Positions 1 to 11,019 are shown, numbered from the stretch's first letter. The stretch: DNA of 64,000 nucleotides from Stutzerimonas stutzeri (GCF_024448695.1 NZ_JAMOHY010000006.1:78957-142956), one strand, 5' to 3'. Program-made: numbers and translations. Notes: generated from the sequence alone by a model not told the origin.

Positions 1-1483
1 TGAGCCGCGACGAAGGCAGCCCGAAGCGCGCCGGCAGACGCCCGCGAAACTGTAGCGTGGCGCTGCGCAGGTCGCTTTCCCAGAGGCTTTCGGTGGCGCT
101 TTCCAATACCAGCTCCAGACGTCGCTGCGCCTGCGAACGCTGCGCTTCACTGAATTCCAGCTGGCAGCCGATGGTCTGGGTATGCCGTGCCAGGTCATTC
201 AGCTCGCGGATATCCGAAGTGGCCAGCTGTGGACGCCAGTGCCCCAGACCGATCTGCCCCATCATTTGCGAAATGCTGGCGATGGGCGCCAGCAGCGACT
301 CACTGAGGCGACGCGCACGCAGCCACATATAGACGAAGAACAGCAGATAAAACAGCACCAGCCCAACGATCAGCAGGTAGCCGATCTGCTGGTAACGGCT
401 GGCCAGGGCGTTGGTCTGGCTGAAGACCTGGCCTTCATCGACAACCGCCAGCAGATGCCAGCCGGTGTGCTCGACCCGGGTACGGGCGACGAGCTTTTGC
501 TGTCCACCGATGCTCAAACGCTGCAGGCTTTCGTCTTCGGCGGCTACGGCCTTCGCCAGCTCACGGGTTTGTGGCCGACTGCCAAGACGAAAGTCCTCGG
601 GCTTGAATACCTCACGGCGAATTGCTTCCTCGTAGGAGTGTTCGGTCAGCTCATCAAGCCCGAAGTCACGCTCACCGGCTTCGGGCAATGCCATGATCTT
701 GAGGTCACGGCTGACCAGCATGGCATAGCCATTCCACGGCAGGCGCAGGCTTGCAATCTGCTGCAGCAGGCCGCTGACGGTGATGTCGATACCCGTGACA
801 CCTTCGAGGAAATCGCCGCTGTAGACCGGCGCAATGGCCGACATCATCCAGCCCTGCCCGGCAGGGTCCAGGTAGACGTCGGTCCAGACAACTTCGCGCT
901 TCGGGTTGTGCCAGGCGTTGGCCAGGTAATAGAAGTTGTAGCTGGGGATGTCCATGTCCGGCGGGTACTGGCCGGCGGTGTCGAACCAGGGGTAGATATG
1001 GTTGTAACTGTCCCAGCTATTGAAATAGAGGCTGGCAATCAGCGGATTAGCGGCGTGCAGCTCCTTCATCAGTGAATCGAGGCGCTGCAACTGCCCGACC
1101 TTCTCCAGATCCTGCTGGGCAGCTGCGGTGGCCGCCGAATAGAAACTCGCTGCGCCCCCTTCATCGCGCGGACTGTAACGCACGCCACGGCCATCCAGAT
1201 TCAGCAGCACCGGCCCCTCGCCGCCCGTCAGCAGTGCCTGTTGGGTGAGGTTGCGGTATAGCGCGGTGGTCGCCGCAATCTGCTGCAGCTGCTGGTCGAT
1301 GACCCGTGCCTCCATGTCCACCGAAGCCTGCAGATCGGCCAGTGCCGTCTCGCGCAGATGCTCGATCTGTGCATCGCGAATGGCGTTGTTGGTCAGCAAA
1401 TAGACGGCAATGAGCACCGCCTCCACCAGCACCAGCGGGATCAGCGCACTCTGCACGAAGGCGCGCCAGATCCAGCGGCGCAT
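1..1483 (-). CDS. Membrane sensor protein with Cache domain, C-terminus beyond window
   Basis: A continuous minus-strand frame opens at ATG 1483 and runs off the left edge (about 494 residues visible). A GTG at 1507 is in frame and could also be the start. Residues about 8-28 form a hydrophobic helix, about 35-340 are a periplasmic double-Cache-like region, and a second helix lies near 366-388, followed by a HAMP-like linker and a coiled coil. The last visible residues (ESATESLWESDL) look like the opening of a PAS domain. Such architectures usually end in a GGDEF, GGDEF-EAL or kinase output domain, but that part is not in the window, so the output is unknown. It lies upstream of cysQ on the same strand and may be separately transcribed. 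Confidence 0.7.
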   Translation of the reverse strand, partial: MRRWIWRAFVQSALIPLVLVEAVLIAVYLLTNNAIRDAQIEHLRETALADLQASVDMEARVIDQQLQQIAATTALYRNLTQQALLTGGEGPVLLNLDGRGVRYSPRDEGGAASFYSAATAAAQQDLEKVGQLQRLDSLMKELHAANPLIASLYFNSWDSYNHIYPWFDTAGQYPPDMDIPSYNFYYLANAWHNPKREVVWTDVYLDPAGQGWMMSAIAPVYSGDFLEGVTGIDITVSGLLQQIASLRLPWNGYAMLVSRDLKIMALPEAGERDFGLDELTEHSYEEAIRREVFKPEDFRLGSRPQTRELAKAVAAEDESLQRLSIGGQQKLVARTRVEHTGWHLLAVVDEGQVFSQTNALASRYQQIGYLLIVGLVLFYLLFFVYMWLRARRLSESLLAPIASISQMMGQIGLGHWRPQLATSDIRELNDLARHTQTIGCQLEFSEAQRSQAQRRLELVLESATESLWESDLRSATLQFRGRLPARFGLPSSRL

Positions 1484-1569
1484 GCCGGGAGCTTTCCTTG
1501 CAGTCACCCCAACGCCCCCGCGATCACCTCAGCCATGGCCTGCATGTAATACCACCCGACAAACATGCT

Positions 1570-2385
1570 TCAGCGATTCGCCAGATCGATCAGTTCGCTG
1601 CGCCAGTCAACCCCGCGCGGCAGCGCCAGAAAGGACGGGTTGAGGTAGGTTTCGCGCGCCTCGTAGGTCAGGGGCGCACCGCTGATGTCCAGCACTTCGC
1701 CACCGGCGCCTTCGAGCACACCCTGTGCAGCAGCGGTGTCCCACTGGGAGGTAGGCGCCAGCCGCGGATAACAGTCGGCAGCGCCTTCGGCCAGCAGGCA
1801 CAGCTTCAGGGAACTGCCGATACTGGCCAGTTCCAGCTCGCCGAAACGCTGACGCAGGCCGTCGAGCAACTGTTCCTGCGCCGGGCTCGAGTGGCGACGG
1901 CTGGCAACCACGGTGAAGCCCTGCGACGGGTTGTGCCGCACCTGCAAGGGAAGCACGCCGCCCTCGACATCGGCCATCCAGGCGCCAAATTCGGCGCCAC
2001 CGTAGTAGCAGCGGCCATTGGCCGGGATGCCCACCACACCGAACACCACTCTGCCCTGCTCGATCAGCGCGACATTGACCGTGAATTCTTCGCTGCCGGC
2101 GATGAATTCCTTGGTGCCGTCCAGCGGGTCTACCAGCCACCAGCGTGTCCAGCCGGCGCGTTCGGCCAGGCTCAGTGCGCAATCCTCCTCGGACAGCACC
2201 GGAATGCTTGCATCCAACGCCAGCAGCCCCTCGACCAGCAGATGATGCGCGGCCAGATCAGCCGCCGTGACTGGCGAGGCATCGGCCTTTTCATGCACCT
2301 GCACGCCGCTGCGCCAATGCGGCAGGATGGCGTGCCCCGCCGCGCGAACCAGATCGATCACCGGCGCCAGATAAGGATGGCTCAT
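1570..2385 (-). CDS. cysQ: 3'(2'),5'-bisphosphate nucleotidase CysQ
   Basis: A 271-residue inositol monophosphatase-fold enzyme. CysQ removes the 3'-phosphate from PAP/PAPS and so recycles the by-product of sulfate assimilation in the cytoplasm. The metal-binding signatures are clear: SEE near residue 65, DPLDGTKEF at 86-94, and a C-terminal SQWDTAA block carrying the third metal ligand. Length is normal for the family. Its start overlaps the stop of nudE by 4 bases, so the two are probably translated from one message. A general inositol-phosphatase role is less likely given the DGTKEF form typical of CysQ. Confidence 0.92.
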   Translation of the reverse strand: MSHPYLAPVIDLVRAAGHAILPHWRSGVQVHEKADASPVTAADLAAHHLLVEGLLALDASIPVLSEEDCALSLAERAGWTRWWLVDPLDGTKEFIAGSEEFTVNVALIEQGRVVFGVVGIPANGRCYYGGAEFGAWMADVEGGVLPLQVRHNPSQGFTVVASRRHSSPAQEQLLDGLRQRFGELELASIGSSLKLCLLAEGAADCYPRLAPTSQWDTAAAQGVLEGAGGEVLDISGAPLTYEARETYLNPSFLALPRGVDWRSELIDLANR

Positions 2386-2948
2386 TGATTGAACTCCCCG
2401 CGCTGGATCAGTAGATCACGCGCCAGATAGAGCGCAGCCAGTGCGCGACCTTCGCTGAACTGCGGGTTCTGGATCAGGCTCGACAGCTCGCGCAGATCGA
2501 CCCGGTCGACGCGCATTGGCTCTGGCTCGTCGCCGGGCAATCGCTCGGGATAAAGATCACGAGCCAGCACCACCTGAATCTTCTGGCTCATGTAACCGGG
2601 CGACAGCGACAGCTCGGTGAGCAGTTCCAGCTGGTGCGCACCGAAGCCGGCTTCCTCCTTGAGTTCGCGATTGGCGGCGTCCAGCACGCTTTCACCCGGT
2701 TCGATCAGACCCTTGGGCAAGGACAGCTCGTAGGTGTCGGTGCCGCCGCAATATTCCTCGATCAGCAGCGCCTGTCCGTCTGCATCGAGCGCGACGATCA
2801 TCACTGCGCCATAGCCGGCGCCCTTGCCGACCAGCCGTTCGTAGGTGCGTTCGGCACCATTGGAAAAGCGCAGCTGCAGCTCCTCGACACGGAACAGGCG
2901 GCTGGTTGCGACGATCTCACGGGCAAGCACGGTAGGTTTCTGGCGCAT
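2382..2948 (-). CDS. nudE: ADP compounds hydrolase NudE (Nudix)
   Basis: A 188-residue Nudix hydrolase with a full Nudix box at residues 80-102 (G-x5-E-x7-REL-x-EEAGFG). NudE-type enzymes cleave ADP-ribose, NADH and Ap3A-like dinucleotides. The start at 2948 gives the usual short N-terminal region before the beta-grasp. It is the first gene of a nudE-cysQ pair and is divergent from the HAD nucleotidase at 3094. That arrangement of nudE, cysQ and yrfG-type genes is common in Pseudomonas and enteric bacteria and suggests a nucleotide clean-up neighbourhood. The 145-base divergent gap should hold both promoters, but I see no strong consensus. Confidence 0.9.
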   Translation of the reverse strand: MRQKPTVLAREIVATSRLFRVEELQLRFSNGAERTYERLVGKGAGYGAVMIVALDADGQALLIEEYCGGTDTYELSLPKGLIEPGESVLDAANRELKEEAGFGAHQLELLTELSLSPGYMSQKIQVVLARDLYPERLPGDEPEPMRVDRVDLRELSSLIQNPQFSEGRALAALYLARDLLIQRGEFNQ

Positions 2949-3093
2949 GGGAGGTTCCTTGAAACGCGAGGCCCAATCATAACCCGGCTTATCGCAGGGT
3001 CTGTTGACGTTTCATCACATCCGCGCCGAGCCTCTTTGCATCGAACCGACCACTGCCGCACCATTGCACCCTGCCGAACCACAAGAGCCTGCC

Positions 3094-3774
3094 ATGACCG
3101 CTTCCCTGCCCTGGTCCGAAATCGATACCGTCCTGCTGGACATGGACGGCACCCTGCTGGACCTGCATTTCGACAATCACTTCTGGCTCGAATTTCTGCC
3201 TCAGCGTTATGCCGAACTGCACGGCATCAGCCGCACCATGGCCGAGCTCGAACTGGCGCCGCTGTTCAACGCCCATCAAGGCCAGTTGAGCTGGTATTGC
3301 CTGGACTTCTGGACCCGCGAGCTGAACCTGCCGATCCGCGAGATGAAGCGCGAGATGGCCGACCTTATCGCCCTGCGGCCCGCCGCCGACCAGTTCCTCG
3401 CCGCGTTGCGCCAGGCCGGAAAGCGCGTGGTGCTGATCACCAATGCCCACCGCGACTCGCTGTCGCTGAAGCTCGAGCGCATCGAGCTGGCACCCTGGTT
3501 CGACCGCTTGATCAGCTCCCATGACTACGGCTTCCCCAAGGAGCAGGCACAGTTCTGGTATGCACTGAAAACCGACCTGGATTTCGATCCGGCAAACGCG
3601 CTGTTCATCGACGACAGCCTGCCGATACTGCGCAGCGCCCGTGACTTCGGCATCGCGCACCTGCTGGCAGTCAGCCAGCCGGATAGCCGTCGCGGGCAGA
3701 AAAATACCGAGGAATTCGCAGCCGTTGGCGATTATCTGGAGCTGATCCGCAGCCTGCAGGGCTATCCTGACTGA
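3094..3774 (+). CDS. yrfG: HAD-family GMP/IMP nucleotidase (YrfG-like)
   Basis: A 226-residue haloacid dehalogenase-superfamily phosphatase. HAD motif I is DMDGT with the nucleophile Asp16 and Asp18, motif II is LITNAH, motif III is the Lys in FPKEQ, and motif IV is FIDDS. An upstream in-frame start exists at 3004, but the added 30 residues are unlike the family, so ATG 3094, just before MTASLPW, is preferred. YrfG of E. coli dephosphorylates purine nucleotides (GMP, IMP). That specificity is inferred from family resemblance and from the divergent nudE neighbour, not shown by the sequence. Confidence 0.82.
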   Translation: MTASLPWSEIDTVLLDMDGTLLDLHFDNHFWLEFLPQRYAELHGISRTMAELELAPLFNAHQGQLSWYCLDFWTRELNLPIREMKREMADLIALRPAADQFLAALRQAGKRVVLITNAHRDSLSLKLERIELAPWFDRLISSHDYGFPKEQAQFWYALKTDLDFDPANALFIDDSLPILRSARDFGIAHLLAVSQPDSRRGQKNTEEFAAVGDYLELIRSLQGYPD

Positions 3775-3827
3775 AACGCCTTGAGCAACACCCTTGCTGT
3801 CAAAACCCGTACTTGTCGAGTCTGCCC

Positions 3828-4664
3828 ATGAATGCTCCACGCCATCCAGCCTTGCCCCCTGAACCCAACACCGCCGCGCCTGCAGGCGCCAGCGGGCACT
3901 ATCATTTTCAAGCCATTGGCCAGACGCAACCGGAAGCCATCGAACTGGCCGAGGAATGCGCGCTGGCCATCGCCTACAACGGCATCAGCCAGGCCGTGAT
4001 GATGGTGTCGCCGGCCGACCTTGAGGATTTCGTGGTGGGCTTCAGCCTCGGCAGCGGCATCGTCGAGCAGGCCGGCGATATCTACGACATCCGCATCAGC
4101 GGCACGGGCGAGGGTCGCCAGGCCGAGGTGGACATTGCCAGCCGCGCCTTCTGGAAGCTCAAGCAGCAGCGCCGCCAGCTACCCGGAAACGCCAGTTGCG
4201 GCCTGTGCGGAGTCGAGGCACTGGAACAGGCGCTGCCACACTTGCCGAGCCTGCCCGGCGCACCGCTGCCACCGGCACATTGGCTGGATGACCTGCGCCA
4301 GCGCATCGGCGAATTCCAGATACTCGGGCAGAGTTGCGGCGCGGTGCATGCCGCGCTGTTCATGGATGCCCAGGGCGAGATTCGCCTGAGCCGGGAAGAC
4401 ATTGGCCGGCACAATGCGCTGGACAAGTTGATCGGGGCCATCAACCGCAGCGGCCTGGAGGTCGCGGGTGGCGTCGCGGTCGTCACCAGCCGCTGCAGCC
4501 TGGAACTGATCCACAAGGTCCAGCGCGCCGGCATCTCGACGCTGGTCAGCCTCTCGGCACCCACGGGCCTCGCCACGCGCTGGGCACAGCGGCACAACCT
4601 CAACCTGATCCATATTCCGCATCGCAGCCCGCCGCGCGTGTACAGCCCGCAAGCCGGAATCTGA
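3828..4664 (+). CDS. fdhD: Formate dehydrogenase accessory sulfurtransferase FdhD
   Basis: A 278-residue FdhD protein. FdhD passes sulfur from a cysteine desulfurase to the molybdenum/tungsten bis-MGD cofactor of formate dehydrogenases. The essential CxxC pair is Cys124 and Cys127 in SCGLCG, and the DIGRHNALDKLIG block follows near residue 200, both family hallmarks. ATG 3828 is chosen over an in-frame TTG at 3813, although the ribosome binding site is weak. It follows the HAD gene by 53 bases on the same strand. No formate dehydrogenase subunit lies in this window, so its client enzyme must be encoded elsewhere. Confidence 0.93.
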   Translation: MNAPRHPALPPEPNTAAPAGASGHYHFQAIGQTQPEAIELAEECALAIAYNGISQAVMMVSPADLEDFVVGFSLGSGIVEQAGDIYDIRISGTGEGRQAEVDIASRAFWKLKQQRRQLPGNASCGLCGVEALEQALPHLPSLPGAPLPPAHWLDDLRQRIGEFQILGQSCGAVHAALFMDAQGEIRLSREDIGRHNALDKLIGAINRSGLEVAGGVAVVTSRCSLELIHKVQRAGISTLVSLSAPTGLATRWAQRHNLNLIHIPHRSPPRVYSPQAGI

Positions 4665-4834
4665 GGTTCCAATTGACGGCACGCGCACCGAAGACCGCTT
4701 CGCTTGTCGAAAGTTCCAGATATAAATCAACAAGTTGCACAAAGCGAAGTGCTTCACACCTTTCGTCTCCCGGCGCTTGCACAGGCCCGCTCGACAGCCG
4801 AGGATCGCGCCGTCATTCCTGCTGAGGTTTCACC

Positions 4835-5296
4835 ATGAAGTACCCCTCGATTCTGCTGTTGTCCGCCAGCCTGCTCAGCGGCGCCGCCCATGCCGGTAGC
4901 AACACCGAAGCCGCCGTAGGCGGGGCGTTGGGCGGTGCGTTAGGCTCGGTGGTGGGTGAACACCTGGGCGGCTCTACGGGTGCAGCCATCGGAGCCGGCG
5001 TTGGCGGCGCAGCGGGCGGCATGGTCGGTGCGGACAAGCGCAGCCGTACGGAAGCGGCCATCGGCGGCGGTCTGGGCGCGGCGGGCGGCAACGTAGTCGG
5101 TCAGCGCGTTGGGGGGAGCACTGGCGGCCTGATCGGCGCGGCAGTCGGCGGCGGCGCGGGCGGTGCAATAGGCAATGCCTACGGCGACGACGACGATGAC
5201 TACCGTCGCCACCGCGATGACCGCCGCCACTACGGGCCTCCCGGCAAAGCCAAGGGCCATTACAAACACAAACACAAGCACGGCCACAGACACTGA
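4835..5296 (+). CDS. Exported glycine-zipper protein with His/Lys-rich tail
   Basis: A 153-residue protein. Residues 1-20 form a signal peptide with a likely cut after AHA. Residues about 25-115 are repeated glycine-zipper segments (GGALGGALGSVVGEHLGG and similar copies), the kind found in outer-membrane or periplasmic glycine-zipper proteins. Then comes an acidic run of five Asp and a basic tail ending KHKHKHGHRH. The tail could bind metal or polyanions; that is inference. ATG 4835 follows GCTGAGG with good spacing. It stands alone between fdhD and a convergent thioesterase, so its role cannot be read from neighbours. No specific function is assigned. Confidence 0.8.
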   Translation: MKYPSILLLSASLLSGAAHAGSNTEAAVGGALGGALGSVVGEHLGGSTGAAIGAGVGGAAGGMVGADKRSRTEAAIGGGLGAAGGNVVGQRVGGSTGGLIGAAVGGGAGGAIGNAYGDDDDDYRRHRDDRRHYGPPGKAKGHYKHKHKHGHRH

Positions 5297-5320
5297 AACG
5301 CTCGTAACAGCGGCGGCAGT

Positions 5321-5779
5321 TCAGGCGATGCTGCTGCCGCCGCCGCCCACCAGCAAGGCCTCCAGCGCCTTGCGCAGCCCAAATGGAATCCCGATTGCGC
5401 GGTTCTGCGCGCGCTCGACGAAGACGTGCACGACCTTCCCCACCGCGCAGGCCTGGGTCTCGCCCTGCCTGAAGATGGCCAGCTCGTACTGCACCGAACT
5501 GTTGCCCACTCTGGCAACACGCAAGCCGACCTCGATGGCATCCGGGAAGGCAATCGGCTCGAAGTAGTCACAGGACGAACTCACCACATAACCCACGACC
5601 TCTCCAACATGGATATCCAGCCCGCCCTGCTGGATCAGGTAGGTATTTATCGCACTGTCGAAGTAGCTGTAGTAGGTGACGTTGTTGACGTGGCCGTAGA
5701 GATCGTTGTCGTGCCAGCGAGTGCTGACCGCATGGAAATGCCGATAGTCACTGTGCAGATGCCTGGGTTGTTCGGGCAT
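5321..5779 (-). CDS. Hotdog-fold acyl-CoA thioesterase (4-HBA-CoA/YbgC type)
   Basis: A 152-residue hotdog-fold protein. The active-site segment TRWHDNDLYGHVNNVTYYSYF matches the 4-hydroxybenzoyl-CoA thioesterase/YbgC family, with the catalytic Asp in WHDND and the HVNN turn. It would hydrolyse acyl-CoA thioesters in the cytoplasm; chain length and acyl group cannot be read from sequence. It is the last gene of a minus-strand run: 3-hydroxyacyl-CoA dehydrogenase, acyl-CoA dehydrogenase, iron alcohol dehydrogenase, then this gene 18 bases on. That context points to fatty or aromatic acyl-CoA breakdown, with the thioesterase releasing CoA. Confidence 0.87.
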   Translation of the reverse strand: MPEQPRHLHSDYRHFHAVSTRWHDNDLYGHVNNVTYYSYFDSAINTYLIQQGGLDIHVGEVVGYVVSSSCDYFEPIAFPDAIEVGLRVARVGNSSVQYELAIFRQGETQACAVGKVVHVFVERAQNRAIGIPFGLRKALEALLVGGGGSSIA

Positions 5780-5797
5780 TCTTTTTTCTCCGCTCCG

Positions 5798-6961
5798 CTA
5801 GTAGGCCGCTTGATAGATGGCCAGCGCATCGGCCTCGGTGATTTCGCGCGGGTTGTTCACCAACAGGCGCTGTTGCAGCATCGCCTCCCGGGCCAGTTGC
5901 GGCAGCATCGCCTCGGGTACCCCGGCGTCGCGCAGCCGGGTCGGCAGACCCATGCGCCCGCTCAGTTCGCCAAGCTCCTCGATCAACTGATCGGCGAAGG
6001 TGGCCGGGTCGTCACTGCGCAGGCGCTCACCCAGCACGATGGGCGCCAACTCGCTGTAATGGCTGGTCGCCGCGCTGACGTTGAAGCGCAACACGTGCGG
6101 CAGCACCAGCGCGTTGGACAGCCCGTGGGGAATATGGAAGTTGCCGCCCAGCGGATAGGCCAGCGCATGCACGGCCGCCACCGGCGCATTGGCGAAAGCC
6201 TGACCGGCAAGGCACGCACCCAGCAGCATGGCCTGACGCGCCTCGCGATTGCTGCCGTTGTGTACGGCCTCATGCAGGTTGGCCGAGAGCAGGCGCAGCG
6301 CTTCCCGGGCCAGCAGGTCCGATAGCGGATTCTTCTTCAACACGCTGGTGTAGGCCTCGATGGCGTGCACCATGGCGTCGATGCCGGTTGCAGCGGTCAC
6401 GGCAGGCGGCAGGCCGAGGGTCAGGTCGGCATCAAGCAGCGCCAGGTCCGGCAGCAAAAGCGTGGAGACCACCCCCATCTTGGTGGTTTCGCCGGTGGTG
6501 ATGATGGCGATCTGGGTGACTTCGGAACCGGTGCCTGCGGTGGTTGGCACCTGAATCAGTGGCAGGCGCTGGCCCCGCGCGTTTCCCACGCCGTAGATAT
6601 CCTGCAGCGACTGGGCACACTGCGGATGCGCCAGCAACGCCACAAGCTTGGCGACATCCATCGAACTGCCGCCACCAAAGCCAATGACCAAGTCCGCCTT
6701 TACCGCTCTGGCCTGCGCCACGGCAGCCAGAACGATATCCTCCGGCGGGTCTGCCACCACCTGATCGTAGACAGCCACCTGCAAGCCCTCGGCCTCGAAA
6801 CCCGGCAGCACATCATCGAGCAAGCCGAAACGGGTAATTCCAGGATCTGTCACCACCAGTACCGAGCGCGCCCCGCGCTCAAGGCAGAGACTGGCCAGCC
6901 GACGCGACGAGCCTGGCTCGCAGATCAGTTGAGCGGTCGTGGCGAAATTGAACGGATGCAT
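5798..6961 (-). CDS. Iron-containing alcohol dehydrogenase
   Basis: A 387-residue group III (Fe-ADH) alcohol dehydrogenase. The N-terminal half binds NAD(P), with the GFGGGSSMDVAK signature near residue 95 and the PTTAGTGSEVT segment after it. The C-terminal helical half carries the metal ligands, including the histidines of the VHALAYPLGG and HGLSNALVLPHV blocks. It would interconvert a primary alcohol and an aldehyde; the substrate is unknown. It lies 24 bases after the acyl-CoA dehydrogenase on the same strand and 18 bases before the thioesterase, so it is probably co-transcribed with the beta-oxidation-type genes. Confidence 0.9.
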   Translation of the reverse strand: MHPFNFATTAQLICEPGSSRRLASLCLERGARSVLVVTDPGITRFGLLDDVLPGFEAEGLQVAVYDQVVADPPEDIVLAAVAQARAVKADLVIGFGGGSSMDVAKLVALLAHPQCAQSLQDIYGVGNARGQRLPLIQVPTTAGTGSEVTQIAIITTGETTKMGVVSTLLLPDLALLDADLTLGLPPAVTAATGIDAMVHAIEAYTSVLKKNPLSDLLAREALRLLSANLHEAVHNGSNREARQAMLLGACLAGQAFANAPVAAVHALAYPLGGNFHIPHGLSNALVLPHVLRFNVSAATSHYSELAPIVLGERLRSDDPATFADQLIEELGELSGRMGLPTRLRDAGVPEAMLPQLAREAMLQQRLLVNNPREITEADALAIYQAAY

Positions 6962-6985
6962 CGGTGCCTCCTGTGTTCGATAAGG

Positions 6986-8776
<1,791 letters not shown>

Positions 8777-8778
8777 GC

Positions 8779-10017
8779 TCAGGCCTCCTTCTTCTGATCG
8801 GCGAAACGGCCACCGACGGTCGCCAGGTTTTCAATCAATTCAGCCGGTTTCCAGTGCTCGCCGTGCTGCTCGGCCAGTGCGTCGAGGCGATCCTTGATCG
8901 CCGGCAGGCCCTCACCATCCGCCCAGGTCATCGGCCCGCCAGCGGCTGCCGGAAAGCCATAGCCATTGAGGTAAACGGTGTCGATATCGGCGCTGGAGCC
9001 GGCCATGCCTTCCTGCAGAATTTTCGCGCCTTCGTTGACCAGCGCCAGCAGGCAACGCTCGAGGATTTCCGCTTCGCCAATCTCGCGCCGGTCGTAGCCA
9101 AGCCGCTCGGCTTCACGCTGCACCAGCGCATCCACTTCCGGATCGTGCTCAGCCTGGCGGCTGCCTTCGGCGTAGCGGTAGTAACCCATGCGCGACTTCT
9201 GGCCGAAGCGGCCCAGCTCGCACAGGCGATTGTCGACCTGTACCTCCGGCTCGTCCTGGCCCTCACCGGCCAGTTCGCGGGCGCGCCATTCCAGGTCGAT
9301 GCCGACCACGTCGTACATGCGGAACGGGCCCATGGCGAAGCCGAAGCCCTGCAGCGCGGCGTCCACCTGATGCGGATAGGCGGCTTCGAGTAGCATCATC
9401 CGCGCCTCGCGCACATAGGTCGCGAGCATGCGGTTGCCGATGAAGCCCGGGGAGTTGCCGGCAATCACGCTGACCTTGCCCATGCGCTTGCCCAGTTCGG
9501 TGGAGGCGTCGAGCACGGCCTTTGAGGTCTTCGCACCGCGGACGATCTCCAGCAGCTTCATGATATGCGCCGGGCTGAAGAAGTGCAGACCCACCACCTG
9601 CTCCGGTCGCCCGGTCACGGCAGCGATGGCGTCGATATCCAGTGCCGAAGTGTTGCTGGCGAGGATGCCGGTCGGCTTCACGATGCCGCCCAGCTCGCGG
9701 AAGATCTTCTGCTTGAGTTCGAGGTTTTCGTACACCGCCTCGATCACCAGATCGACATCGGCCAGCGCCTGGTAATCAGCTGCCTTGCTGATGCAGGCGC
9801 GTCGCGCTGCGGCCTGGGACTCGTCGATGCGCCCCTGGCGGACGCTATGTGCGTAGGTGTCGGCCACCACGCCCAGCGCCTGTTCCAGCATCTCGGGATT
9901 GTTGTCCAGCCAGCGCACCTGCACGCCGGCGTTGGCCAGGCTCATGACGATACCGCGGCCCATGGTGCCCGCGCCGATCACGGCGGCGGTCTGGATATCG
10001 AAGCGGGTTTGGCTCAT
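8779..10017 (-). CDS. 3-hydroxyacyl-CoA dehydrogenase (two C-terminal domains)
   Basis: A 412-residue NAD-dependent dehydrogenase that oxidises 3-hydroxyacyl-CoA to 3-ketoacyl-CoA. The Rossmann motif AVIGAGTMGRGIVMSLANAG is at residues 13-32, the catalytic His lies in VVGLHFFSPAHIMKLLE, and SPGFIGNRM opens the first 3HCDH C-domain. A second, shorter C-domain follows (about 305-400), as in the dehydrogenase half of FadB/FadJ but without a hydratase domain. It is the first gene of the minus-strand acyl-CoA operon and is divergent from a LysR regulator that probably controls it. Confidence 0.92.
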   Translation of the reverse strand: MSQTRFDIQTAAVIGAGTMGRGIVMSLANAGVQVRWLDNNPEMLEQALGVVADTYAHSVRQGRIDESQAAARRACISKAADYQALADVDLVIEAVYENLELKQKIFRELGGIVKPTGILASNTSALDIDAIAAVTGRPEQVVGLHFFSPAHIMKLLEIVRGAKTSKAVLDASTELGKRMGKVSVIAGNSPGFIGNRMLATYVREARMMLLEAAYPHQVDAALQGFGFAMGPFRMYDVVGIDLEWRARELAGEGQDEPEVQVDNRLCELGRFGQKSRMGYYRYAEGSRQAEHDPEVDALVQREAERLGYDRREIGEAEILERCLLALVNEGAKILQEGMAGSSADIDTVYLNGYGFPAAAGGPMTWADGEGLPAIKDRLDALAEQHGEHWKPAELIENLATVGGRFADQKKEA

Positions 10018-10119
10018 TGCGGCAGTCCTCGTCGCTGGGCTGGAAAAACGGAAGACCCACCATAGACGAAGACACTACTATTTTTGAAATTTAGTCTTGT
10101 GATGATTAAGATTCACCAG

Positions 10120-11019
10120 ATGAATATCTATAACTTCGATCTCAACCTGCTCCGCGTGCTGGACGCCCTGCTGCGCGAGCGCAACGTTTCCCGTGCAGCC
10201 CAGCGGCTTTCCCTCAGCCAACCGGCAGTCAGCAATGCGCTGGGTCGCCTGCGCGAATTACTCGACGATCCGCTGCTGGTGCGCGTGGGTCGTGCCATGC
10301 AGCCCACGCCCCGCGCGCTGAGCCTGGAAGTGCCGATTCGCGATGCGCTGCAGCAGATCGAACACACGCTCAATGCCGGCGACTTCTTTGACCCGGCCAC
10401 CAGCGGGCAACGCTTCGTCATCGCCGTGACCGACTACGTCGAGCTGATCTGCATGCCGCCGCTGATGGCGCATCTGGCCAGGGTAGCGCCGGGTATCCAG
10501 CTGGCGATCCGGCACCTGACCCCAACCCTGCCCGCCGAGGCCCTGGATAATGGCGAGCTGGATCTGGCGCTGGGGCGTTTTCCTGAGGTGCCGACGCGCT
10601 TCCAAAGCCGCCGCTGGGCCAGCGAAACCCTGCAGGCGGTGCTGCGCAAGGCACATCCGATGATCGACGGCGGACTCGATTTACCGACGTTTCTGCGCCT
10701 GCGCCATCTGTGGGTTCACGGCGGGCAGACCCGTGGCATGGTCGATCAATGGCTGAAAGAGCACAACCTGACGCGCGATGTGGTCTACACCACACCCAAC
10801 TACCTGCAGGCGGCGCATATCGTTGCCAGCAGTGATCTGGCCGTCGTGCTGCCCACTCAGCTTGCGCGGTACTTTGCCAAATTGCTGCCGTTGCAGCTGT
10901 TCGACATGCCGTTCGATCTGGGCAGCTTTCAGCTGGATATCGTCAGCGTCGCGCAACGGGAGCGGGATGCGGCCCTGCAATGGTTGATCGAACAGATCGT
11001 AGCCATCGCCCATGATTGA
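10120..11019 (+). CDS. LysR-family transcriptional regulator
   Basis: A 299-residue LysR regulator. The N-terminal winged helix-turn-helix is clear: FDLNLLRVLDALL, then VSRAAQRLSLSQPAVSNAL and the wing through about residue 65. An effector-binding periplasmic-protein-like fold fills the rest. The N-terminus resembles the NodD/LeuO/PcaR-like branch. ATG 10120 is chosen because FDLNLL normally follows within a few residues; ATG 10102 and TTG 10084 are in frame upstream. It is divergent from the 3-hydroxyacyl-CoA dehydrogenase across about 100 bases, the classic arrangement for a LysR activator of the neighbouring operon. The effector is unknown. Confidence 0.9.
   Translation: MNIYNFDLNLLRVLDALLRERNVSRAAQRLSLSQPAVSNALGRLRELLDDPLLVRVGRAMQPTPRALSLEVPIRDALQQIEHTLNAGDFFDPATSGQRFVIAVTDYVELICMPPLMAHLARVAPGIQLAIRHLTPTLPAEALDNGELDLALGRFPEVPTRFQSRRWASETLQAVLRKAHPMIDGGLDLPTFLRLRHLWVHGGQTRGMVDQWLKEHNLTRDVVYTTPNYLQAAHIVASSDLAVVLPTQLARYFAKLLPLQLFDMPFDLGSFQLDIVSVAQRERDAALQWLIEQIVAIAHD

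Noticed and set aside
182..1075. A 297-codon plus-strand frame across the first kilobase
   Set aside because: It is a mirror of the minus-strand Cache sensor; its protein has no domain and no ribosome binding site, whereas the minus frame has clear membrane helices.
4704..4730. TTGTCG and TATAAA before the glycine-zipper gene as a promoter
   Set aside because: The spacing between them is only about 11 bases, too short for a sigma-70 promoter.
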